Part shown: piece by piece, positions 55,462 through 64,000 of the stretch
Layout: each line of letters starts with the position of its first letter
Position numbering within the stretch: the stretch's first letter is position 1
Source: Pholiota molesta
Taxonomy: Eukaryota; Basidiomycota; Agaricomycetes; Agaricales; Strophariaceae
Direction of reading: 5' to 3'
DNA: 64,000 nt
Assembly (NCBI GenBank): GCA_014925825.1
Contig: JACGCK010000129.1
Coordinates: 62,001 to 126,000 of the forward strand
Position numbers and translations under genes: made by a program
Notes under the pieces: model-generated
Databases searched by the model: none
What the model saw: the letters and a program-made list of their open reading frames with translations, nothing else
Told to the model about the DNA's origin: nothing

Positions 55462-58461
55462 TTATTTGCGCTTTTGATTGTGGCGGCGTCGAGTGGCTTT
55501 TGACGGTCTGGCATAACGAACGGGAGGAGGGGCCATACCTAGGCGTGCAAGAAGGTCGGGGTTCGGAATGGATGGGCGAATATATCGGTCGGAGAAGGGC
55601 AGGCTGAGAGGGCGGTCGTAAGAAAGTCCATGAGACGACCAATAGTCGGTGGAGCGGCCGCAGGCTCCCGAGTAATCATTATTGAAGACGAAGTCGCAAT
55701 GTATTGTTTGGCCGCCAACGAACATCTGCCTTTCTGCGACGAGTCCTCGGAATGCGATGGCACCCAGCGTGGTCCGGAACCGGAACCAAAAAACTTGCAC
55801 ACCGTTCTCAATGGAACGCACAATGCGTACCAGCTCGGGGTTCCCGATCTGCGGCAGCAGCGAGAGCGCCCATTTGACGACATCGTCCCATAAATAATAT
55901 GGGGGCAAATTCCATATTGCCAGGATGGGACCATGTGTGTTGTGCGAGATAATCGACGCCGTGGGGATGGGAGCAGTCGCGGGCACTGGGAAGATGCTTT
56001 GCAGCGAAGCCATGTGTGATCCGGAAGGCATGCTTGGTGCGAATGGAACGAGCGCTGCCGACGAAGATGCTGTCGTGGGTCTTCCAGCTGCTGATCGCGA
56101 TACGACCAAGGCTGAAGGTTGAGGGTCGTCAGAGTCCATCCATTCTTGATCAGAATCTTCCTGAAACGGGCTCGCCGGGGGTGATCGCTGAGGATCAGAA
56201 ATGGGCGACGGTGAACGGGTCGGTCGAGGCGGAGTGGGAGGGCGGCGAGGCGGGGTGCGCGGGTATGGCTGTGAGCGTTGTGCGCTGCGAGATGAAGAAC
56301 CGCGGGAGTCGTAGCGGGGTCGCCTGGATTGGCTACGTCTATCGTCTTCGTCTTCGGACCATTCTCGTGCCGCGCGCTTACCGCTCGCTCGACTATGGTG
56401 GTCGCGGCGTTGAGGCGGGCTGTCGTTGCGTGGCCGGTAGGAATCGCCGTGGGGCATCTTGTGCTCGATTGGCTGGAAACGTTGCAAGAGACTGAGCTTC
56501 GGCGGGGGAGATCGTTGCTGGCGAAAGGCAGAGGCACCGAAGGAGCTCGTGGGGACGACCGTCTTGCGAACGAACGTTGGCGGGGAAGGTACTTGACGGT
56601 GAAGTGAAGACTGGCGAGGGCTGCGCGAGAGAGGTCGACGAAAATCGCGAGGAGGGGATCTACGCGGACTGCGTGGAGGAGATCGATAAGGAGCACGCGG
56701 AGGGGATCTTCGAGGGCTGCGCGGAAGAGATTGCTGTGAGGCGACACGTGGAACACTCGGAGCGCGGACGGCCGGTGGTGGTATTCTGGGTGAAGTACTC
56801 GGAGCGCGGATGGCCGGCGGTGGTATCCTGGTAGAAGCGCTCGCAGCCTGAGACGAAATGTTGGCGGCTTGAGGCAGTGGAGCGCAGGGCTTCGATTTCG
56901 GGGGTGCTGGGGCGTAGCTGATGCCAATGTCTTCCCTGCGCGGTCGTTCCGACTTGTACATCCAGTAAGACGCTGACCGCGGCGCCAGTCGTTTATTCTC
57001 TTCGTTCTCGACGAAATATATGCTGGGCACGGGCAAGCCAAAGATTTCCGGATTCGCTTTGTAATTAGAAGGGACAGGGACCTCTTCGTCGAAGAAAAGA
57101 TAACGGTGGCTGATCCTGTCATAGTAACGAAATTTTCCATGCCTATCTTTGTGCTTTTTACCGAGTACTTTCAAGCAGGGGGTCATGTGGTCTTCCAAAG
57201 TGTCTTCCGTCCATCTGGACCATGTCCCGTTTGCCAAGTTTGCTACCGGAGGGGGTATGATTTCTCCGTCTCTCACCAATGGGACGGGAGCGACGCATCG
57301 GTTGAACAGGAGTTCCGGATCACGAGGATCGACATATTTTCCGTTGATAAAGCCCTGGCCCCAGGGAGACGCGCGGCGTCGTTCCAATTGATTCGTTGCC
57401 GGGACTTTCTCGGGAATTCCCATGTCTCTATCAATATCCCGTAGATCGCTCCCGGCCATTCGGACGTGCATGTCGAATTTATAAATGGTTCGGTTCATAG
57501 CGGCGGCAGAGGTACCGGCGACGAGATTTAGAGCCTTGTTGGAACGTTCTGCTCGTATCGAGTCGTTTGTGCTTTCGACGATGCTGACGACGAAGCAAGG
57601 AACTCGGCAATGTAAAAGCCAGAGACCTTCGCGTTCCGCCATGCCATTCATCCAAACTCCCATTAACGAGTCATCAGCCGGTGTAATGTCTCCTGAGGGT
57701 GAAGTAATAGTCTGGGGTGGTAACAGAAGAGCTTCGGCCAGACGGTTCCAAGCGTCCATGAAACGGAGCCCCCTTTGAACTTCGAAGAGCGCGTCCACGG
57801 CTTCGTCGAAGGAGAACTCGTTTTCCAGGTGATGATGAATGGAGGCATTGCCGCTTTGTGGGCGGTTCTGCCAGATAGTGGGATTGATGTGTTCCACCTG
57901 GGAATTAGCGTTCATGCGATTTCGAATGTCTTCGTAGCGTTGGCCGAGCTTGATTAGGAATGCCCATTGGATGGTGCCTCGATTTCCTGGTCCAGCCGGG
58001 TCCCATACATCAATGAGCGGAGTGCACTCTGGCAAGGAATCGTCGACGCGACGTTTGATGAATCCGAACCATGGATTGCGAGCGTCGTAATGCTGAGGCG
58101 ATACGACTGGGTCGAATCGACCGGCATGACCGTCACATCGTCTCTTTTCGGGAGGCAAACTCGTTCCGACGTTGAAAGAAACCGTTCGAAGCCCGGGGTA
58201 GAACGCGTGAAGAGACGAGTTGGGAGACCATAGCTCCAGCGTTTGTTGACCCACCGAAACGAAACGAGACGCGATCACGGAGAACTTGGGAAGTAGGAAC
58301 TTCATGGCGGCAAAGACGGCGGGGAGATCGAGGTAGCCTGCGATTGAATGCAGGCGGGGAGTGAGGAAGGTGAATTCGCGACTGCGCTCATGCATGTCGG
58401 CATCCATCTTGGAGGGAAGGACAAAGAAAGGTGGATAAGAGATCTGTACTCCGCACAACAC
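55462..58461 (-). CDS. Intact 999-residue extra ORF of the Gypsy element, unknown function
   Basis: The frame lies between pol and the 3' LTR, ending about 25 bp before the LTR, the place where env sits in errantiviruses. There is no signal peptide or transmembrane helix, so it is not envelope-like. Residues 1 to about 510 form a globular region without known motifs. About 520-800 is Ser/Pro/Arg-rich with SPRR/SPPR repeats, like SR proteins. Near residues 855-940 a segment starting ILAIWNLPPYYLWDDVVKWA and containing VFWFRFRTTLGAIAFRG resembles an RNA-recognition motif. RNA binding is therefore a guess. It has no stop or frameshift although the adjacent pol is badly decayed. An alternative start is the Met at 58407. 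Confidence 0.7.
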   Translation of the reverse strand: MLCGVQISYPPFFVLPSKMDADMHERSREFTFLTPRLHSIAGYLDLPAVFAAMKFLLPKFSVIASRFVSVGQQTLELWSPNSSLHAFYPGLRTVSFNVGTSLPPEKRRCDGHAGRFDPVVSPQHYDARNPWFGFIKRRVDDSLPECTPLIDVWDPAGPGNRGTIQWAFLIKLGQRYEDIRNRMNANSQVEHINPTIWQNRPQSGNASIHHHLENEFSFDEAVDALFEVQRGLRFMDAWNRLAEALLLPPQTITSPSGDITPADDSLMGVWMNGMAEREGLWLLHCRVPCFVVSIVESTNDSIRAERSNKALNLVAGTSAAAMNRTIYKFDMHVRMAGSDLRDIDRDMGIPEKVPATNQLERRRASPWGQGFINGKYVDPRDPELLFNRCVAPVPLVRDGEIIPPPVANLANGTWSRWTEDTLEDHMTPCLKVLGKKHKDRHGKFRYYDRISHRYLFFDEEVPVPSNYKANPEIFGLPVPSIYFVENEENKRLAPRSASYWMYKSERPRREDIGISYAPAPPKSKPCAPLPQAANISSQAASASTRIPPPAIRAPSTSPRIPPPAVRAPSVPRVASQQSLPRSPRRSPPRAPYRSPPRSPRRSPPRDFRRPLSRSPRQSSLHRQVPSPPTFVRKTVVPTSSFGASAFRQQRSPPPKLSLLQRFQPIEHKMPHGDSYRPRNDSPPQRRDHHSRASGKRAAREWSEDEDDRRSQSRRPRYDSRGSSSRSAQRSQPYPRTPPRRPPTPPRPTRSPSPISDPQRSPPASPFQEDSDQEWMDSDDPQPSALVVSRSAAGRPTTASSSAALVPFAPSMPSGSHMASLQSIFPVPATAPIPTASIISHNTHGPILAIWNLPPYYLWDDVVKWALSLLPQIGNPELVRIVRSIENGVQVFWFRFRTTLGAIAFRGLVAERQMFVGGQTIHCDFVFNNDYSGACGRSTDYWSSHGLSYDRPLSLPFSDRYIRPSIPNPDLLARLGMAPPPVRYARPSKATRRRHNQKRK

Positions 58462-58804
58462 TGACGCTACTCCGCAGAGCTGCAGCCAAGCCTTGAGCTA
58501 TTCGAGATCTCGTTCAACTCCGTAACTGACGTCGCGTACGCGGCAGCCAAGCGACTTCGTTGAAGATGAAGGGAATGAAGAAGAAAGGCCGAGTTTGGCC
58601 AATCTGATATCAACGAAAGGCCACGTGACGTGACCGAACATAGTAACTCGTAACACTAATAGGAATAGGTCGTAAAAATATCGTTTTTATCTACTCTAGA
58701 GCGAGCGCGTGTACAACCAGCCAGTGATAGAGAAATGCATAATGTAATAATAAGGTTACAAAAAAAAGTAATGGTAAAAATTTGCGCAGGGGGAACAAGG
58801 TCAA
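58462..58804. other. Spacer between pol and the extra ORF of the Gypsy element
   Basis: AT-rich, with no frame recognised; it may hold the promoter or splice acceptor for the extra ORF. Confidence 0.35.
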
Positions 58805-60332
58805 CTACAGATTATGAAGCTTGAGGTAATCGCGCTTGAGCTCAGGTGCGTTTCGAAGATCGTATTCTGAGATCCATGAATCGTCGGCGGGTCCGTATCC
58901 AGCCCATCGTATAAGGAATTGTCGCCTGTTTCCAGATTTATTGCTGGTCAATCGATGTCCTAGAATAGCTTCCACTTCGTACTCTGGCGAGGCGAGAAAA
59001 TCGCGAGTCGGGGGAAGGGAGCTGCGTTGCCCGAATTCCTTGGGTGACTCATGATACTTTTTGAGGTGAGCGATGTTGAACACAGGATGCATCGGATAGG
59101 TGTCAGGTAATCTTAGGCGATAGACGACGGGGCTGATTTTTTCCAACACTTCAAAGGGGCCGATGGTGCGTTGGACGAGTTTCTTTCCAGTTCCTTCGGT
59201 TTCAACCAATCGTAAAGTATGAGGGTTGACGAGGACGAGGTCGCCGACGTTGATGTTGTCCACTGGTCTTCTGCCTTTGTTGTAAGCTTTGGCTTGTCTT
59301 TCTTGAGCTAATGCTAAGGCGTCTTTGGCTGTTTGACGTTTCTCCTCGATGGTAGCGATGAAGTCTTCTGCTTTCTGACTTGGTAGGAAGGGTCGAGCAT
59401 CGAGATTCATTTCCGAAGAAAGGATACTGGACGTTAGGCGCGGTTCATAGCCCATCAGGAGAAGGTTGGGGAATGGGTCGTCGACGAGTGAATGAGGAGT
59501 TGTAAGCGAAGGTCAGCACGCTAAGCCAATCCGACCAGCTTTTGCGATCTTTCGCAACGTAAGCCCTAAGCATCTGTTCGATGGTAGCGTTGAGGATTTC
59601 GGTCTGCCCATCCGTTTGAGGGTGATGAGATGAGGACATAGTCATTTTTCCTCCGTAATTAGCGATGATGGATTTCCAGAAGTCGGTGGCCCACCGCTTG
59701 TCTCTGTCGGTTATGATCCTGGAAGGAAGACCATAGATATTGGCTACTCTTTCCACGAATAGTTTGGCGAAGCCTTCTCTATCTAATTCATTGTGCGTCG
59801 GGATGATTATAGCGTATTTTGTTAATTTATCCACTATGACGAGAATAGCGGTGAATTTGTCTTCTCCGGATGGGGGTAATCCAGTAATAAGGTCAAGGAA
59901 ACGGTGGCAAAGGGACGAGCAGGGATATGAGCGGGACGAAGAGCTCCCATTTTCTTGCGGTGATCGTTTTTATCTTCTGACAGATGTCACAAGTTTCGCA
60001 AAAGAGGTGGGTGTCTCTGAGCATGTTTGGCCAAAAGAATAGTTCCTGAATTCGAGCGTTGAATCTTTTAAATCCCTCATGAGCGCTTTCCATAGGAGAA
60101 TCGTGGATCCATTCGAGCACGTAGTTGATCATGGATTTAGGAACACAAAGATGAGTTTTCCATTCAGCATCAAGGAAGTAGAGTAGTCATTGCTTGCTTT
60201 GCTAAAATGCGATGGGGTAACGACGGTGTTGGGACTAGATATCTCATCCAAATATTTCCTTTTGAAGAAAGCGTCCGACTTGTATCCTTGTTCGAATCTC
60301 TTTCTCAAGGACTCGTCCCATGATATGAGCAA
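58805..60332 (-). pseudogene. Gypsy integrase and chromodomain, frameshifted
   Basis: The N-terminal zinc module (HDSPMESAHEG ... CETCDICQKIK) is at about 60110-59940, followed by a frame change. The DDE core (VDKLTKYAIIIP-like, IITDRDKRWATDFW, HPQTDGQTEILNATIEQ) is at 59834-59460. Another frame change leads into 59455-58805, which has the GDLVLVNP / GPFEVLEKISPVVYRLRL C-terminal domain and a chromodomain (VEAILGHRL, FLIRWAGYGPADDSWI). A further break lies near 60170. The chromodomain would direct insertion to marked chromatin; the protein is not made in one piece now. Confidence 0.85.
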
Positions 60333-60732
60333 ATGGGATTTTCGTTCCCAGTCGTCTTCGGGGGCTCTAGTGTTTCACGAAGTCTGCAGGATACGTCCAA
60401 TGATCATTATCCGGGAAAGGGAGATCGTCGATGGAGAAGTTCCTGACGTCTCCTTCGATTCATTCGCTGTGTGAGGGGGTTTGTTGGCTGGTTTGATCTC
60501 CGGTGCCTTGTCCGAGTCGCTTGACTCGTCCGAGGGCTCATTCGTTTTGGCCAAAGCGGATTGCCGTCTTGTGAGGACGGGGAGGGCTTCCTCTGTATAA
60601 CCTCCTCCCACCAACTCACACAAAAGGCGGCTTTAGGAGCTGGCGTGTGTGATGACTTGTCTTCCGCTAGTTGGGCGATATTTCGTTCGTTTCATCTTGA
60701 GTAATCGCTTCTAGTCGTCACGTATAGGTGAA

Positions 60733-62140
60733 TTGTGCGGCGGAATTCTTGGTAGTCTGGATAGCGGGTCTACGTTTGAGTGTACACGGCCAGACGATGA
60801 GTTATTCGTAGGCCTGGGAAGGCTGCGAATACTGCCCCCCACGCCGCTAATCTCCTATTGGCGTTTCGTAACTCGGGCCCATTGCAGGGCGGCGTGGTCC
60901 GTGATCAGAATTATCTGTTCGCCTTCAATGAATGGCTGGAACCGGACGAGGGCTTCCTTGGCACCGAGAGCCTCGCGTTCTGTGGCGCCTGTAGTTCTGT
61001 TCAGCAGGCTTTAAGTCCGGCTCCAGTAAGCGATGACGCGCTCGACATGCACGATGGTGTCCTCGAAGTGTCTGCCCAAGTGTCCGGTTTCGCTTTTTCG
61101 TTGATTTCTCGCAGCAAGGAAGAGAATAGTGATGGGATGGGTCCCTTGGCTTCCCATGCTTTAAGCAGTCGGTCATAAACAGGGGTACCTTTCAGATCGC
61201 CGACTCGTATGGGTTGGATTTGCTGTAGACTGGCGCCTAGGGCGATGTCGGATGCGTCGGTGTAGAGACGATAAGGGGTGTTGGGATTGGATGTCCTAGC
61301 ACAGGGGCGGCTGCCAAGGCGTTTTTGGCTTGCTGCAGGCGAATTCGTGCTCGGATTCCAATGCCATTTAAACCCTTTGCGCAAAAGTGAAAATAAAGGG
61401 GAAGCAATAAAGGAATATGATGGAATATATTGAGAAAAGTAAACGACCATGCCCAGAAATTTTTGTAGTTCGTTAGTGGAGTGAGGTCGATCGAGATCGA
61501 GAATGGCTGCGACTTTTTCCGCGTGTGTTGATAGTCCGAGTCGGGAAACTTTCTGACCGAGGAGGAGGATGGAGGAGAAGCCCACGAAGCATTTAGAGGG
61601 TGATAGGGTGATTCCTGCTTTCGCAATAGCGCCTAGGACTTTGTCGAGGTGTACTAAGTGTTCGTCCCAATTTCGGCTGAAAACAACTATATCGTCGATA
61701 TATACAAGGGTGAAAAGCCAAAGATAGGGTGCTAAAACGCCTTGCATTATTCGTTGGAAGATGGAGGGACCGTTACGGAGGCCGAAAGGCATTCGTTTGA
61801 ATTGCCATAAACCCAAATGACACCGGAAGGCGGTCTTCTCTTTGTCTGACTCTGCCATTTCTAGTTGAGTAAATCCTGCAAGAGCGTCGAATGAGGATAG
61901 CACTTGTGAACCTGACAAAGCCTGGATGATTTCATTCTGTCGAGGAATAGGGAATTCGTCCGGGATGGTTTGCGCATTAAGCTTCCGGTAGTCAACTACT
62001 AGACGGGGTTTACCATTACGGTAGACGACGACGACGGGAAAGGCCCAAGGACTGGTGGAGGGCTCGATGACCCCTGCTTCAAACCACGCGTTGACTTGGT
62101 TGTCGATTATCTCGCGCTTTGCCGGGGAAGCACCATACAT
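60733..62140 (-). pseudogene. Gypsy reverse transcriptase-RNase H, frameshifted
   Basis: The RT part from 62140 is continuous: YGASPAKREIIDNQV, VVDYRKLNAQTIPDEFPIPR, FKRMPFGLRNGPSIFQ, and the catalytic LVYIDDIVVFSR. The line leaves and re-enters frame between about 61375 and 61290 (KNALAAAPVLGHP in the other frame, then YRLYTDASDIALGA). It breaks again near 61085 and 60960, and near 60800. RNase H pieces such as FQPFIEGEQIILITDHAALQ remain readable at about 60960-60870. The element therefore cannot encode its own RT today. Confidence 0.87.
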
Positions 62141-62212
62141 TGGAACTGAAATGCTGGAGTACCCGGTTTAAGAGGGACCTCTACACGAGCGGCGACCTGA
62201 CCTAGTCGACCA

Positions 62213-63445
62213 TTAGTGCCGAATGCGTCTTCGTTCTTCCGAAGAACCGCAGCGAGACGAGGTAATATTTCTGGAGGGATGTCGGGGCCAAAGATTAACT
62301 AGTTCCGCGACATCGCCTAAGGAATCGTCTGGGCCTATCGCTGTGGTTTTCGGGCCCCAGTTTTCATCGTCTTTCAGTCGGTCATCGTTGGGCGCAGGGG
62401 CGGTAGTTGCTGCTGCTAGGTCTTGTTCCCGTAAGGTACCAGTTATGATCGTTCGAAAAGCTTCGGCCGCTGCCGCCATCTTTTCCCCAGTTTCTGCCGT
62501 TGGGCGGTCTAAGGAGTCGGGGTCGATTAGGTGACCGACAACGTCGCCCTTACGGATATACCATGGTCGGGTACTTGGGTTAGCCATGGGAACGTAGGGG
62601 TGGTCAGAGTTGATCCATGTGGTAGGAGCGGCCAGGATGTCATTAGTGTCCGTGGCAATGAGTAATTTCTCGACTATCCAATCCTTCCGCCCGTCGAAGG
62701 GCGCGTCGATGCGGATATTATGTACGCTGCCCGCGGCTATAGCTACGTCCTCCGCTGCAACAACCGGGATGTCAGTGTTCGCCGGAGGATGCTTGGCTTT
62801 GCCACGACGAATTGCTTTTGAGCGAACGAAGGATTGGGTGGAAAAAGCTTGGCGAATTTCGAAGCCTAAGTCCACGCTATGGGCTGAGGAGGCCTCGATG
62901 ACTTTCGGTGTGTTGCGGCCAACCAGGACTTCAGACTTGCCTGAAGCGTGTCTTGTCAAGCCGATTTCGTAGGTTGTCTGAAAGTCTTCGCCAATGAGTA
63001 TAGGTACCCTCATTCCTCGTACTACGTAGGCTTCCATTTCGAAGCTCACGATGGTATTATCGGTAGCTGGAGCAAAAAGTGTGGTGCGAGTGTAGCCTAG
63101 GACCTTTGCATGACCCGTTAGATGGTAGAGTTTCATCCGGAGGCCTTCTTTTAATTCCGGCACGTCGGTCAAAGAGTTATAGAAGTCCTCCGAAATCAAA
63201 GTGATGTCAGCGCCGGAATCGAGACGAGCTTCGGTAGTAGGGTTGTGAAGGGAGGCGACGCGAACTTTAATCCTAAGAGCTTGGGTCCCTAAAGAACCTA
63301 GTCCTTCTGGGAGCGCACGGCTTTTCTTAGCAGGAATTACGAGCGGACTGCCGTCCTTCGTGGCGCTGGTGGAAGAGTGCTGCTCGACTGGGGACTTGGT
63401 GCGTCGGAGAGAAGATTTGCGTCTGACTTTACGAGGTATCATCAA
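62213..63445 (-). pseudogene. Gypsy protease region (410 codons) with a 3' frameshift
   Basis: The retroviral-type aspartic protease shows LDSGADITLISEDFY as active site and VPILIGEDF near the second loop. The start ATG overlaps the gag stop in ATGATG. An extra T near 62297 moves the conserved continuation (LAAVLRKNEDAFGTNGRLGQ) into another frame, so this frame ends at 62213 instead of continuing into RT; another break lies near 62150. The protease itself is intact. Confidence 0.8.
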
Positions 63446-64000
63446 CGATGGTGAGGAAGTGTTGGCGCTTTTTCTTGTTCAAATTTCACACGTCGTCTCT
63501 CATTACGGTTTCGAGGAGGGAGGTTTGAATCTGATCCGGATTCACTTTCACTGGCTACTTCGGCATTCATAGCATCCTTGGTTATGTCAGGCGAGGACGA
63601 CGAGTCGTCGGTATAGGCAGGAGAGGAATTCGATTGAATCAAAAATTCTAACATTTCTCTGTCTAAAGCGTCCTCCTCAGCCGGGTCAATGCCTAATTCA
63701 ATGACGTGAGCTTCGCGTAGTAAGGAAAATCTTCCGTGATGAGGGCAATCTCGATAAGCATGTTTTGGACTAGTGCAAATGAAGCAGGATCCATTGGGAG
63801 GTCTGGTGCTCAAAACGGTGTCGTCTCGTTTGAACTCGTAACCATTAATGGTCCTTCCCTCGGGAAAATTGCTACCGGGACGAGGAGTGGCTGGGGCGCG
63901 ACTCCCTCTGGGTCGCGAGAATGAGGCGGCGTGAGCTTCCTTGTTCGTTGAAGTTTCGTTTTGTTTCTCGTCCTCGGAAGCAGAGTCCTCTGAGTCATTG
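63442..64000 (-). CDS. Gypsy gag, C-terminal part (runs off the window)
   Basis: The frame is open from the window edge to the TGA at 63442. It has a single CCHC zinc knuckle, CFICTSPKHAYRDC (CX2CX4HX4C), followed by an acidic/Ser-rich tail. It would bind element RNA during particle assembly. The stop overlaps the protease ATG. Confidence 0.85.
   Translation of the reverse strand, partial: NDSEDSASEDEKQNETSTNKEAHAASFSRPRGSRAPATPRPGSNFPEGRTINGYEFKRDDTVLSTRPPNGSCFICTSPKHAYRDCPHHGRFSLLREAHVIELGIDPAEEDALDREMLEFLIQSNSSPAYTDDSSSSPDITKDAMNAEVASESESGSDSNLPPRNRNERRRVKFEQEKAPTLPHHR

Larger units (their letters stand above)
55058..64000 (-). mobile_element. Ty3/Gypsy chromodomain LTR retrotransposon (5' end outside)
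   Basis: On the minus strand the order is gag (from beyond 64000), protease, RT-RNase H, integrase with chromodomain, an extra 999-codon frame, then the 3' LTR (55436-55058). The order RT before integrase defines Ty3/Gypsy and the chromodomain places it near chromoviruses. pol carries at least eight frame breaks. It is inserted in the YR gene of the third YR element. Confidence 0.88.

Noticed and set aside
55539..57140. 533-codon minus-strand frame
   Set aside because: It overlaps the 999-codon ORF in another frame within the repetitive Ser/Pro/Arg region; it has no conserved motif and looks like a shadow of the SR-rich coding sequence.
55462..58461. Envelope protein of an endogenous retrovirus-like element
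   Set aside because: The position fits, but there is no signal peptide, no transmembrane helix and no cysteine-rich ectodomain; the SR-rich and RRM-like composition argues against it.

Overview
The window looks like a transposon-choked segment of a filamentous fungal genome, most likely an agaricomycete (Basidiomycota). The evidence is the many 50-65 bp introns, the host proteins recognised (SDR, mitochondrial HMG-box protein, S33 peptidase, PHO84-like transporter), Ngaro-like tyrosine-recombinase (YR) retrotransposons, and a chromodomain Ty3/Gypsy element. No rRNA, tRNA or CRISPR array was recognised. Family names come from motifs read by eye; no database search was run.

Layout. 1-2808: no recognised gene, plus a copy of an uncharacterised repeat (here called R1). 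2809-10883 (minus): a Ngaro-like YR retrotransposon with intact gag, RT-RNase H and YR frames and the split repeats A1 / B1-A2-B2; a 2.2-kb terminal-inverted-repeat transposon splits B1. 10884-13740: flank and R1 copy B. 13740-20275: left arm of a large inverted duplication, ending in a frameshifted SDR gene. 20276-30724: spacer with the ordinary host genes: a mitochondrial-type HMG-box gene, a PHO84-like transporter pseudogene, a prolyl-iminopeptidase-like hydrolase, and R1 copy D. 30725-34821 and 45991-49221: the right arm, with an intact six-exon SDR gene. This arm is split by a second Ngaro-like copy (34822-45990), which itself carries an intact autonomous hAT transposon inside its gag intron and a 926-bp hAT-type MITE inside its RT gene. 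49222-55057: a third, diverged Ngaro-like element that starts at the same repeat position as copy 2. It carries a sister MITE in gag and a nonsense codon in RNase H, and is cut inside YR by the LTR of a Ty3/Gypsy element. 55058-64000 (minus): that Gypsy element, with a pol broken by many frameshifts but an intact 999-codon extra frame between pol and the 3' LTR. Its 5' LTR lies outside the window.

How it fits together. The region is a set of nested insertions on an inverted duplication: arms first, then the YR retroelements, then the hAT, the MITEs and the Gypsy element. The most unusual points are three YR elements whose 5' ends abut the same motif of the duplicated unit, an intact transposase gene hidden in a retroelement intron, an intact unknown ORF in a dead Gypsy element, and the R1 repeat family.
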